A stretch of 64,000 bases of DNA, taken from the NCBI GenBank assembly GCA_947499555.1, contig CANMOU010000005.1, positions 1-64,000 of the forward strand, read 5' to 3'. This DNA comes from an uncultured Roseovarius sp. Its GTDB lineage: Bacteria; Pseudomonadota; Alphaproteobacteria; Rhodobacterales; Rhodobacteraceae. This document shows, piece after piece, positions 1 to 7,989 of the stretch. The first letter of the stretch is position 1, and the number at the start of each line of letters is the position of its first letter. The notes under the pieces were generated by a model. That model was not told where the DNA came from. It was given only the letters and a program-made list of their open reading frames with translations, and did no database searches. A program made the position numbers and the translations under genes.

Positions 1-42
1 TGCATCATCCCGATTGAACACGCACATTCCGTCCAGGGCGCT

Positions 43-1986
43 TTAGCAGGAGGGGCGGCGCCCCGCCCAAAACATCGGTCCGCCTTTGACCCGCGGGAAG
101 CCGTAGCCGTGTACTTTCACCAGATCGATATCCGCAGGCGTTGCAGCAATGCCCTCGTCCAGGATGGCCTGTCCTTCAGCGGCCATGACGCGAACCAGCA
201 TGTCGGAAATCTCGGTGTGTGTGCATCTTCGTGTGCCAGTGACAAGCGGGGCGATCACCTGCCTAGCTTCAGGTGAAACAATTGGCGCACGACGACTTGG
301 CGCATAGTCATACCAGCCACCGCCGCTCTTTTGTCCTTTGCGGCCTGCACCGATCAGCAGATCGCCGAAATGTGTGGGCACAGCCTGTCCTTTCGCTCGG
401 GCGGCTTCTCGCTGCAGCCATGAGATTTCCAGGCCAGCCATGTCCTGCATTTCGAATGGTCCCATGGCGAAGCCAAAGCCGCGCATTGCGGCGTCGATTT
501 CGGAATAATCTACGCCCTGAACGATCAAATCTTCAGCGGCAAGCCGGTAACGCTGCAGGATACGGTTTCCAACGAACCCTTCGCAGATCCCAACCTTTAC
601 AGGGATTTTCTGCAAGCGCCGCGCAATATCGAAGGCCGTGGCCAATGTCTCGGGACTGGTAACATCCATTGGAACCACTTCAACCAATTTCATGAGATGA
701 GCAGGGCTGAAAAAATGTAATCCAAGGAACCGCTCAGGGAGCAGCATGTCTTGAGCAATCTTCCTGGGATCAAGATATGACGTGTTCGTGGCAAGGATTG
801 CTTCGGGATGGCAAATCCGACCGAGTTTGGCAAAAACGCCGCGCTTGGCATCCAGATCTTCAAAAACGGCCTCTATCACCAGATCGCATTGCGCCAGCTC
901 CTGGATGGAGGTGGCTCCCTGAAACCGGTTCTTTCGATCGGCTACCTCATCCGCAGTTGCGCGCCCGCGTTTCATCTCCGCTTCGATCAGACCATACACC
1001 CGTTCCTTAGCCGTCTTCAAAGAAACCGCATTCTGTTCCAATAGAGTGACGCGCAAACCGGCCTTGAGGAAAGAAGTGGCGATGCCTGCTCCCATCAATC
1101 CGCCTCCGACAATGCCGACTTGGGAGACTTCGCGCACGGGGAAACCACGCAGATCAGAAGGGCGCAACGCGGCGCGTTCGGCAAAAAAGAGATACCGAAG
1201 GGCCGAAGCTTCCTCTGACATGCGCAAACGCAGGAAGACTTCCCGCTCAAATGCGAGCCCCGCCGCGCCACCCTGTTCTATCCCAAGCCGCATCGCCGCC
1301 AATGCCTCCAGCGGAGCCGGGTTGCCCTTCGAGGATTTGCGCAGGCGCGCTTCGGCTGCCTCCCAAAATGCTGGGGTGGCGGAAACGGGCCGTTTGGGCA
1401 AGGGGCAGGGGAGCCAGACATCCGCCTTTGCAGCAGCAAAGGCAGTGGCGTCTAGCATCATATCCATGCCGATCAACCCATCGACAAGGCCGGTATCAAC
1501 CGCCTCTTCAACGGTGAGATGTTTGTTCTCGGTCACAATAGGTATAGCCGCTTCGACACCAATCAGGCGCGGCAAGCGTTGCGTCCCCCCGGCGCCGGGG
1601 ATCAGACCCAAGGTCACCTCCGGCAAGCCGAATTTTGTTCCCGGCCTGGCCAAACGGTAGTGACACGCCAGTGCCAGTTCGAGCCCACCACCCAGTGCAA
1701 CGCCGTGGATTGCCGCGACCCATGGCTTAGCCGATGTCTCAATAGCGGCAAGAACCTCGGGGAGATGCGGGGCTTGCGGAGGTGTGTCGAACTCCTTGAT
1801 ATCGGCCCCACCGACAAACAGCCTGCCGGCTCCTGCGAGAACCACGGCATCGACCGCCGGATCACTATTGAGCCGTCGCGCGACCTCAATCAATGCCTCG
1901 CGCCCAGCCGCGCCAAGCGCATTGACCGGCGGATTGTCTATCGTGACAATCACCACTGATCCGACGGATTTGATGGAAACGGTCAC
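43..1986 (-). CDS. FadJ-like bifunctional enoyl-CoA hydratase/3-hydroxyacyl-CoA dehydrogenase, C-terminus missing
   Basis: Hydrates trans-2-enoyl-CoA and oxidises the resulting 3-hydroxyacyl-CoA with NAD+ (cytoplasmic beta-oxidation or aryl-CoA side-chain degradation). The N-terminal crotonase domain has both catalytic glutamates (GGGLELALAC and FGLPEVTLG). A Rossmann domain follows from about residue 290 (VGGGLMGAG), with the dehydrogenase His in LHFFSP. The GTG start at 1986 lies 1 bp beyond the thiolase stop, so the two are co-transcribed. Oddity: the reading frame runs through GGPMFWA, normally some 50-60 residues before the end of this family, then stops after GRRPSC. The protein (647 aa) lacks the usual last helices of the second dehydrogenase domain, so insertion, recombination or frameshift at the left window edge is likely. 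Family call is firm; activity of the shortened protein is uncertain. Confidence 0.88.
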   Translation of the reverse strand: MTVSIKSVGSVVIVTIDNPPVNALGAAGREALIEVARRLNSDPAVDAVVLAGAGRLFVGGADIKEFDTPPQAPHLPEVLAAIETSAKPWVAAIHGVALGGGLELALACHYRLARPGTKFGLPEVTLGLIPGAGGTQRLPRLIGVEAAIPIVTENKHLTVEEAVDTGLVDGLIGMDMMLDATAFAAAKADVWLPCPLPKRPVSATPAFWEAAEARLRKSSKGNPAPLEALAAMRLGIEQGGAAGLAFEREVFLRLRMSEEASALRYLFFAERAALRPSDLRGFPVREVSQVGIVGGGLMGAGIATSFLKAGLRVTLLEQNAVSLKTAKERVYGLIEAEMKRGRATADEVADRKNRFQGATSIQELAQCDLVIEAVFEDLDAKRGVFAKLGRICHPEAILATNTSYLDPRKIAQDMLLPERFLGLHFFSPAHLMKLVEVVPMDVTSPETLATAFDIARRLQKIPVKVGICEGFVGNRILQRYRLAAEDLIVQGVDYSEIDAAMRGFGFAMGPFEMQDMAGLEISWLQREAARAKGQAVPTHFGDLLIGAGRKGQKSGGGWYDYAPSRRAPIVSPEARQVIAPLVTGTRRCTHTEISDMLVRVMAAEGQAILDEGIAATPADIDLVKVHGYGFPRVKGGPMFWAGRRPSC

Positions 1987-1987
1987 G

Positions 1988-3193
1988 TCACACCCTTTCC
2001 AGGATCAGCGCGATGCCTTGGCCGACACCGATGCACATCGCGCACAGTGCATATCGACCGTTGCGGCGATGAAGCTCGTTAGTCGCTGTAATGGCGAGCC
2101 TTGCCCCGCTCGCCCCGAGAGGATGGCCGATCGCGATCGCCCCGCCGTTCGGGTTGACATGAGGCGCGTCGTCCGGCACGCCAAGCGCCCGCAGCACTGC
2201 CAACGCCTGTGCTGCGAAGGCTTCGTTCAGTTCAATCACGTCCATCTGCGCGAGTGTCATGCCAGTACGCGCAAGTAACTTTTTGACTGCGGGAACAGGC
2301 CCGTAACCCATGATCCTTGGCTCCACCCCGGCCACGGACATGCCGACAATTCGGGCACGCGGAGTCAGATCGTGATTTGCGACAGCCTGATCTGATGCGA
2401 CGAGCATCGCAGCCGCCCCGTCGTTGATGCCCGAGGCATTACCCGCCGTTACCCATTTCTCAGATCCGTTGATGGGTCTGAGCCGTTCGAGCTGTTCAGC
2501 CGAAGTCTCCGGGCGAGGATGTTCATCCGCATCCACAACCAGCACCTCGCCCTTGGAATGTGCGATGCGGACCGGCGTAATTTCTCCCGCAATCCAACCG
2601 GCGGCATGCGCCTTGGTCCAGCGCTGCTGCGAACGTAGCGCAAATGCGTCCTGATCTGCGCGCGAGATATCATATTGCTCTGCCAGATTGTCAGCAGTCT
2701 GAGGCATCGTGTCGGTTCCGTAACCCGCGCCCAGCTTTGAATTTGGGAAACGCGCGCCGATGCTGGTATCGTAGATCTCAACCTTGCGTGAATATGGGGT
2801 CTCAGACTTGGCTAACACGAAGGGGGCACGGGTCATATGTTCGACGCCTCCAGCGAAGATCAAGTCAACCTCGCCGGTGCGGATCGCGCGTGCGGCAGTG
2901 CCGAGCGCGTCAAGACCTGATCCGCAGAGCCGATTCAGTGTCATGCCAGGAACTGAGGGGGGTAGCCCGGCCAGAAGGGCCCCTATACGCGCAACGTTTC
3001 GACTGTCCTCGCCAGCCTGGTTGACACAGCCCAGTATGATGTCGTCGATTGCCTCACCGGACAACCCAGACGCACGGTCCATCAGCACCGATATCGGTAT
3101 CGCTGCCAGATCATCGGCACGAACCTGCGAAAGCGCCCCGCCGTGGCGACCGAAGGGCGTTCTGATACCGTCGATTATGTATGCGTTGCTCAT
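1988..3193 (-). CDS. Acetyl-CoA acyltransferase (thiolase, PcaF/FadA type)
   Basis: Thiolytic cleavage of a 3-ketoacyl-CoA (such as 3-oxoadipyl-CoA) to acetyl-CoA and a shortened acyl-CoA. The full-length 401-aa thiolase has the nucleophilic Cys in NRLCGSGLDA (near residue 90), the His in GGAIAIGHPLGASGAR and the second Cys in CIGVGQGIA at the C-terminus. The overall sequence resembles 3-oxoadipyl-CoA thiolases more than biosynthetic PhaA, but the true chain specificity cannot be read from sequence. It lies between the M24-like gene (about 100 bp upstream) and the FadJ-like gene (1 bp downstream), forming the last steps of a beta-oxidation-type module. Confidence 0.9.
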   Translation of the reverse strand: MSNAYIIDGIRTPFGRHGGALSQVRADDLAAIPISVLMDRASGLSGEAIDDIILGCVNQAGEDSRNVARIGALLAGLPPSVPGMTLNRLCGSGLDALGTAARAIRTGEVDLIFAGGVEHMTRAPFVLAKSETPYSRKVEIYDTSIGARFPNSKLGAGYGTDTMPQTADNLAEQYDISRADQDAFALRSQQRWTKAHAAGWIAGEITPVRIAHSKGEVLVVDADEHPRPETSAEQLERLRPINGSEKWVTAGNASGINDGAAAMLVASDQAVANHDLTPRARIVGMSVAGVEPRIMGYGPVPAVKKLLARTGMTLAQMDVIELNEAFAAQALAVLRALGVPDDAPHVNPNGGAIAIGHPLGASGARLAITATNELHRRNGRYALCAMCIGVGQGIALILERV

Positions 3194-3294
3194 CCAGTCT
3201 CAGTCTCAAAGCTTAGACTGCTTCAGTCCAACTTTTTGCAACTGTATCGGCTTCAGGGAGCCGCGTGTTGCAGAAAACTTCATCAGTCACCTAG

Positions 3295-4587
3295 TCACAT
3301 CAGCTCTTCTTCGAAGGGGAAGGTTGAGAGCAACTGGTATCCGTTTTCAGTCACCACAACGGTCTCTTCGAGCCGAACGCATTCTACGCCGTCTTCCCGG
3401 CCCGTTGTGCTTTCGACACAGATGACCATGTTTTCTTTCAGCTCACCTTCATATCCCTCTTCGTCCCAGTGATCGGGCAGAGGGATCGACGGCCACTCAT
3501 CGCCCATTCCAAGGCCGTGATAGACCCCGTTATAGCGATTGGCGCGGAATTCTTCGGGCGCCAGCCAGGAGTTTTTTGAAAGCTCTTCAAACGATACGCC
3601 CGCTTTGACCAGCGAAAGATTGTGGCGCAGGTTATCGAGGCCGTGCGCATACAATCGGCGCTGTTCATCGCTGGGACGTCCCGGTCCACAAAAGAACGTC
3701 CGTGAAATATCCGCGCCATATCCGTAGGGTCCGATCATGCCCGTGTCGCACCCGACGAGTTCGCCTGCGCGGATGAGTTTTTCGCTGGCTTCTTGTCCCC
3801 AAGGGTTGGTGCGCCCGCCAGATGAAAGCAGACGGTACTCAAAGGACTCGCCTTCGGCCTCGATGTTCACCCGATTGAGCTCGGACCACAGCTTGATCTC
3901 CGAAATTCCGGGGCGGAGGTTTTCACGAATGCGCGCAAGCCCGGCCTCTCCAAGCGAAGCCGTGTAGGCAAGACAATAAAGTTCGTCCTGATTTTTTATC
4001 ACGGCGGCGTGCTCGATCAGCTTCTCAGCGCCGACCAGTTCAATGCCTTCGTCGATCAAGGCCAGCGTTACAGAGGGTTCCGCAAGATCGAGGGCCATCC
4101 GCATATTGCTGCCTCCCGAAGACTCTCGCAGCAGTCCGGCAACTTCTTTGGCAAATTCCACGGCACGAGACTGGCCATGTTCACCGGAGGGGAAGTAGGT
4201 CGCGATTTTGGCATCGCGGCGTTCTCCGATTGTCACGGGCAAACCATCCAGATCCATGCCCGCCCAATCAAATGAGATTGCAAGCCCTTCTGGCGCCACA
4301 AAGATAGCGCGATACGGGTTATGCAGGTTATAGGCTTGGGTCTTTGTGCCGGTCACATAGCGCGCATTAAATGAGCCAAAGAGAATTGCTCCGGCGCAAT
4401 CGTTTGCCACCAGCTGTTCCTGAAAGCGGTGCAGCCGGTAGGTGCACATCCGGTCCATATCGAGCGTGCGTTCAAAATCACGTATCGCCACGCCGCCGAT
4501 CCGCCGTACGAACGCGACGTTTTCAGTGACATGTTGCCATTCAGGCTGCTGGCGAGGGCGCATGTCTGGTGTGGGTTGTTGGTTCAT
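3295..4587 (-). CDS. M24-family (pita-bread fold) protein, DddP-like
   Basis: A 430-aa member of the creatinase/prolidase M24 fold. The start is set at the ATG at 4587 because GAGGTG lies just upstream; a longer in-frame start at 4686 has no such site. The five usual metal ligands can be placed: Asp in CDTGMIG, Asp in GADISRTF, His in HGLGMGDEWP, Glu in VICVESTTG and Glu in VRLEETVVV. The HGxGxxDEWP block and spacing resemble the roseobacter DMSP lyase DddP, including the Asp six residues after the His. However, the extra Asp of DddP two residues after the first ligand is Gly here, as in ordinary M24 peptidases. It could be a DMSP lyase relative or a peptidase/amidase acting on the substrate of the neighbouring CoA genes. 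A divergent TetR gene lies upstream. Confidence 0.8.
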   Translation of the reverse strand: MNQQPTPDMRPRQQPEWQHVTENVAFVRRIGGVAIRDFERTLDMDRMCTYRLHRFQEQLVANDCAGAILFGSFNARYVTGTKTQAYNLHNPYRAIFVAPEGLAISFDWAGMDLDGLPVTIGERRDAKIATYFPSGEHGQSRAVEFAKEVAGLLRESSGGSNMRMALDLAEPSVTLALIDEGIELVGAEKLIEHAAVIKNQDELYCLAYTASLGEAGLARIRENLRPGISEIKLWSELNRVNIEAEGESFEYRLLSSGGRTNPWGQEASEKLIRAGELVGCDTGMIGPYGYGADISRTFFCGPGRPSDEQRRLYAHGLDNLRHNLSLVKAGVSFEELSKNSWLAPEEFRANRYNGVYHGLGMGDEWPSIPLPDHWDEEGYEGELKENMVICVESTTGREDGVECVRLEETVVVTENGYQLLSTFPFEEELM

Positions 4588-4853
4588 TTCGGGCACCTCG
4601 GTTTTGCTGGGTCTGACTTGAAAACTCGCTTGAACACTAAATCCTTTGATGCATTTCTCATCGCGGTGCCATCTATTTGGCAGCACTGAACAAATCTGTT
4701 AGGGCGTGAGCAGCCATGTGTTCATCTGCGCTCGTGTACCTATCTGCCCTAAAGCTAAGCAAGTGGTGGCCGGACTGTTTGCGAAGTATGCGCCCGTTCA
4801 TGCAAAGGTTTTTAACATTTTCGTGACAATAAAAAAGAGGAGACTTGTTGTCA
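4588..4853. promoter_or_regulatory. Divergent promoter region between the M24-like gene and the TetR gene
   Basis: A 266-bp, locally AT-rich region separating the starts of the minus-strand M24-like gene and the plus-strand TetR gene. It must hold both promoters and, by the usual TetR arrangement, the repressor operator. I could not identify a convincing palindromic operator by eye. The sequence AAGAGGAG at about 4835-4842 is the ribosome binding site of the TetR gene. Confidence 0.5.
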
Positions 4854-5435
4854 ATGCCCCGGATTGTTGATCACGACAAGCGACGCGAAGAACTTGCCGA
4901 AGCAGCCTGCAAAGTCATTGCCAAAATCGGAGTCGGTAACCTGAGGCTGATGGACGTGGCACGTCAGGCGGGGTGTACCACGGGAACTCTTCAGCACTAT
5001 TTTCCGAACAAACAGGCGCTTGTCATCGCATCCGTGACCTATTTGACAGAACGGCTTGAAAAGAACCTGAAGAACCTTCACGTCGCAAGTCTGGATGATC
5101 TTCGTGCATATCTGCTGGAGATGCTTCCGATCGGAAGGAGAAGATCTGCCGACGTGGTCGTTTGGCTGAATTTCTGGACGATGGCATTGACCGACAAAGA
5201 TGCCCGCGCGGTACAGTCAGAATCGCACAAGATATGGGTGCGCCGCCTGTGCGAATACCTGGAAACGCTGCAGGCGCAAGGAGAGATCAGCTCAAAAACC
5301 GATCTTCTGCAGGAGGCTGAGGCGATTATCGCTCTCGTTGATGGCTTGGCTATGCGTGCGGTGCTCGATCCCAAAGAATGGCCTAAGTCGCGGCTTAGCG
5401 AACAGGTCGATCTTCATCTCGAACGGTTGCGCTGA
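4854..5435 (+). CDS. TetR/AcrR-family transcriptional regulator (BetI-like)
   Basis: A 193-aa one-domain DNA-binding repressor. The N-terminal TetR helix-turn-helix is clear (LMDVARQAGCTTGTLQHYF, about residues 33-51). The all-helical C-terminal part looks like the BetI-type ligand domain. The ATG at 4854 is preferred over the TTG at 4845 because AAGAGGAG sits at proper distance from the ATG and too close to the TTG. By position it probably represses the divergent M24-like/thiolase/FadJ-like genes, with an acyl-CoA or the substrate as inducer; that is inference. Confidence 0.9.
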   Translation: MPRIVDHDKRREELAEAACKVIAKIGVGNLRLMDVARQAGCTTGTLQHYFPNKQALVIASVTYLTERLEKNLKNLHVASLDDLRAYLLEMLPIGRRRSADVVVWLNFWTMALTDKDARAVQSESHKIWVRRLCEYLETLQAQGEISSKTDLLQEAEAIIALVDGLAMRAVLDPKEWPKSRLSEQVDLHLERLR

Positions 5436-5517
5436 ATCCGGCCGTCTCTTTTGGAAATCGAGCATGTCGCCCTTTTGGAGAGCTGGGATTGGAAGATAGC
5501 AATCGCAGCCTGCATTC

Positions 5518-5617
5518 CTGGCTTTCTCTTCCACAGAATATTGTTTGCGCGTCGCCCGTCGAACGTCTTTGGGATCGTCTCGCCTGGGCCTTTACGTGTT
5601 CCCGTTGGCTGGCTCAT
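5518..5617 (-). pseudogene. Relic of an IS3-family transposase orfA (frameshifted 5' end)
   Basis: On the minus strand an ATG at 5617 opens MSQPTGTRKGPGETIPKT. After a change of frame the sequence continues as RRATRKQYSVEEKAR. Together these match the characteristic start of IS3-family OrfA proteins (…GPGEKIVKDIRRATRKQYSAEEKIR…). Similarity ends at about 5518, and no OrfB or inverted repeats are present. It marks an old insertion at the junction between the TetR/CoA module and the mobilisation block. Confidence 0.7.
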
Positions 5618-5994
5618 GTCCTACACCTCAGCGTTTACGATGAGCCAGGAACGCGCTTGATTCACTCGCGAAAAACAAAAAAAGGATGCGCCGTTCTTCG
5701 TGCTTTTTCTTTAAAAAACAGTGTCTATTGCTTGTGCTTTGCTTAAAAGTGGCCATTCAGCTTTTCACGGCCAATGGATGTTTGGTCCGCGTCGCGTGAA
5801 TCCATGGTTTCAGAATTGCTGCACTTTGCCTGAATGACCGCAATCTCCGCCACGTTGAAACACAGGTTTTCGCGTCTCCGCAGAAAAATCCACGCTGCGT
5901 GCGCGCGCAGCAGGATTTTGGCGCTCCGTGTGTGGGCTCGGAGCCGCCCTTCGTCACACCTGATTCCAATGTCCGTTCTGTGCGCAACGGTCGT
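5618..5994. other. Intergenic stretch without a recognisable gene
   Basis: This 377-bp stretch lies between the IS3 relic and the stop codon of the VirD4 gene. Short ORFs exist on both strands but none has family features or a convincing ribosome binding site. It probably contains old insertion debris and the 3' end of the VirD4 transcript. Confidence 0.4.
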
Positions 5995-7989
5995 TTAAGA
6001 CCGATGCGCGAGACCCGAAAGCTCACTCTCTAGTTGCTCTAATTCATTCAGCGCCTCCTGAACGACGGCCACATCATCTTCGCTAGAAACCTCGACATCA
6101 AGCTCCGTTCGTGCCCCGAAATCCATCTCGAACTGCCGCTCATCGTCCGATAGCAAAGCGGCGCGCGCACGCCGCCCATCCATAGTTGGATCCGGATAGG
6201 CGGACGGTTCTCGACGGCGCTCGCCAATCCCCATCCTGGCCTCAAAATCTCGTTCCGACAAACCTGATCCCCGCGGAGCCGTGGGCGTCGCCCTGACGCT
6301 CAAGGGCAACTCTCCCATCGGTGCTACGGGTCCTTCCGGAAACGGCAGGTCGCCCTTCTGGGCGGCATGGATGTTCTTAAAGAATGGGTCCTCAAAATAC
6401 ACCACGCGCTTGGCCCGGACCGGCATCTGCGCATCGACCACGACGATGATTTCGTCGAGTGGCAGCCGCCGCGCCTCGTCCTCGGGGAGGAGCGAGACCT
6501 CTTCAGTGCGCTCCGATTGGCTTCGGCCTTCGAAGGGGTTCTTGCCGATCGCACGCGAGCGGGTCACCACGGTCTTTGTGGTCTTGCCAACCGCCTTGCT
6601 CAGCTCTTCGACCGTCTTTTCGTCGGAGGGGGTCAGGTAGAGCTTGATGCCGGCATTACCTTGGAGCGCACGCCGTGTGTTCTCGCCGTAGATCTCGTCG
6701 ATGGCGGGGATGGTCTGCGTGACGATTGCAAGGTGCCCGCGATACTGCCGCAGGATTTCGATACTCTCGGCAACGATGGGCATCTTGCCGAGACGGTTGA
6801 ACTCATCGAGTAGGATCATCACCGGCCAGGGCTCATCCGATCCCGGTTCCTTTTCCATGAGCGCCGAGAGCAGGTCCGAGAAGAAGAGCCGGATCAGAGG
6901 AGCAAGTGGTTTCACCATGAGCGGCTGAACCACGAGATAGACGCTGAACGGCTGCTTGCGGATCGTCCGGAAGTCGAAGTCCGACACCGCAGTGGCCTCA
7001 TCGATCGCCGGGTTCTGCCATTGATCGAGTCCGGATGTCATCAGGAGCGAGACATAAGAGGTCAGCGTGTCGTTGTTGGTCGACGCGAGCCTAGTGAAGA
7101 TCAACCGTGCGGCCGGGTTCCAAACTTCATGAGCGCGCGCAAGATATTCTTTCTGCTTATGCCCGCCCGAGGCGGCGATGCGGTAAATCTCGCCCAGCGT
7201 TGGTCGCTGCCGCTGAATGGCCAGGAGCCCCGCGGCGACGAAGAGATCTATCCCGCCCTTCAGGAGGCCTTGCACCCGGTCGTTATCGTTCTGCAGAAAG
7301 AGCGTCGCGAGGAGCAACAGCTCCATCTGCTGGCGTGCCGGGTCTTTCAACTCGTAGATCCTGAGAAGCGGGTTGTAACGATGGGTGCGCTTGTTCTCCC
7401 AATCTGTCGGGGCAAAGCGATAGACCGTGTCTCCCGCCGCAGCGCGGTGGCGCGCCGAGGCGTCATAACATTCGCCCTTCACGTCGAGGACAACAGCCGA
7501 GCCCTGCCAGGTGAGCAGGTTCGGTATGACGAAGCCGGTTGTCTTGCCGCGCCCGGTTGGTGCTACGATCAGTGCATGCGGGAAGGTCTTCGAGCAGAGG
7601 AATGGCGCTCGGGAGGATGGCTTGCCGAGCTTGCCGATCACGAAACCAGTGCCGGGCGGGCCGAAGAACCCGTTCCGCTTCATCTCCCGGCGGGTCTGCC
7701 AATGGGTGTAGCCGAAGCGGGTAAGGGCAGAACCGGACATCGCGAGGCTCATCAGAAGACCCAGGATCCCTGCCCCACCCATGATCAGGTTGATGAGACG
7801 GAAGTCGTCGGGTCTCACTTCCCGGAACGCGAGGTAGTTCTCAGCGATGTACAAAAAATCGATGTTGGCCTGGAAGCCCAAATCACGGAAGGTCAGCACG
7901 GCGGAAGCGATCACGTAGCCAATCGCGATGGCGACGAGGGTCACCAGAACCACACCGATAGCGAGCCGCCTTCTCCCCAAGCCGCCCAT
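5995..7989 (-). CDS. traG: VirD4/TraG-family type IV coupling protein
   Basis: Inner-membrane hexameric ATPase that presents the relaxase-DNA complex to a type IV secretion channel. The 664-aa protein starts with two transmembrane segments (about residues 8-33 and 66-90). It then has Walker A APTGRGKT (143-150) and a Walker B-like segment MILLDEFNRLG (near residue 395), the usual VirD4 layout. The C-terminal 120 residues are acidic and variable. Its start overlaps the relaxase stop by 1 bp, so the two are translationally coupled. No VirB channel genes occur in this window, so the element is either only mobilisable or carries its channel elsewhere. Confidence 0.95.
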   Translation of the reverse strand: MGGLGRRRLAIGVVLVTLVAIAIGYVIASAVLTFRDLGFQANIDFLYIAENYLAFREVRPDDFRLINLIMGGAGILGLLMSLAMSGSALTRFGYTHWQTRREMKRNGFFGPPGTGFVIGKLGKPSSRAPFLCSKTFPHALIVAPTGRGKTTGFVIPNLLTWQGSAVVLDVKGECYDASARHRAAAGDTVYRFAPTDWENKRTHRYNPLLRIYELKDPARQQMELLLLATLFLQNDNDRVQGLLKGGIDLFVAAGLLAIQRQRPTLGEIYRIAASGGHKQKEYLARAHEVWNPAARLIFTRLASTNNDTLTSYVSLLMTSGLDQWQNPAIDEATAVSDFDFRTIRKQPFSVYLVVQPLMVKPLAPLIRLFFSDLLSALMEKEPGSDEPWPVMILLDEFNRLGKMPIVAESIEILRQYRGHLAIVTQTIPAIDEIYGENTRRALQGNAGIKLYLTPSDEKTVEELSKAVGKTTKTVVTRSRAIGKNPFEGRSQSERTEEVSLLPEDEARRLPLDEIIVVVDAQMPVRAKRVVYFEDPFFKNIHAAQKGDLPFPEGPVAPMGELPLSVRATPTAPRGSGLSERDFEARMGIGERRREPSAYPDPTMDGRRARAALLSDDERQFEMDFGARTELDVEVSSEDDVAVVQEALNELEQLESELSGLAHRS

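Noticed and set aside
1046-1660. Plus-strand ORF of 204 codons inside the FadJ-like gene
   Set aside because: Arg/Ala/Ser-rich shadow of a strongly supported minus-strand gene; no family features.
3295-4587. Naming the M24 protein dddP
   Set aside because: One DddP metal-ligand Asp is Gly and the neighbourhood is not a DMSP cluster; only DddP-like is justified.
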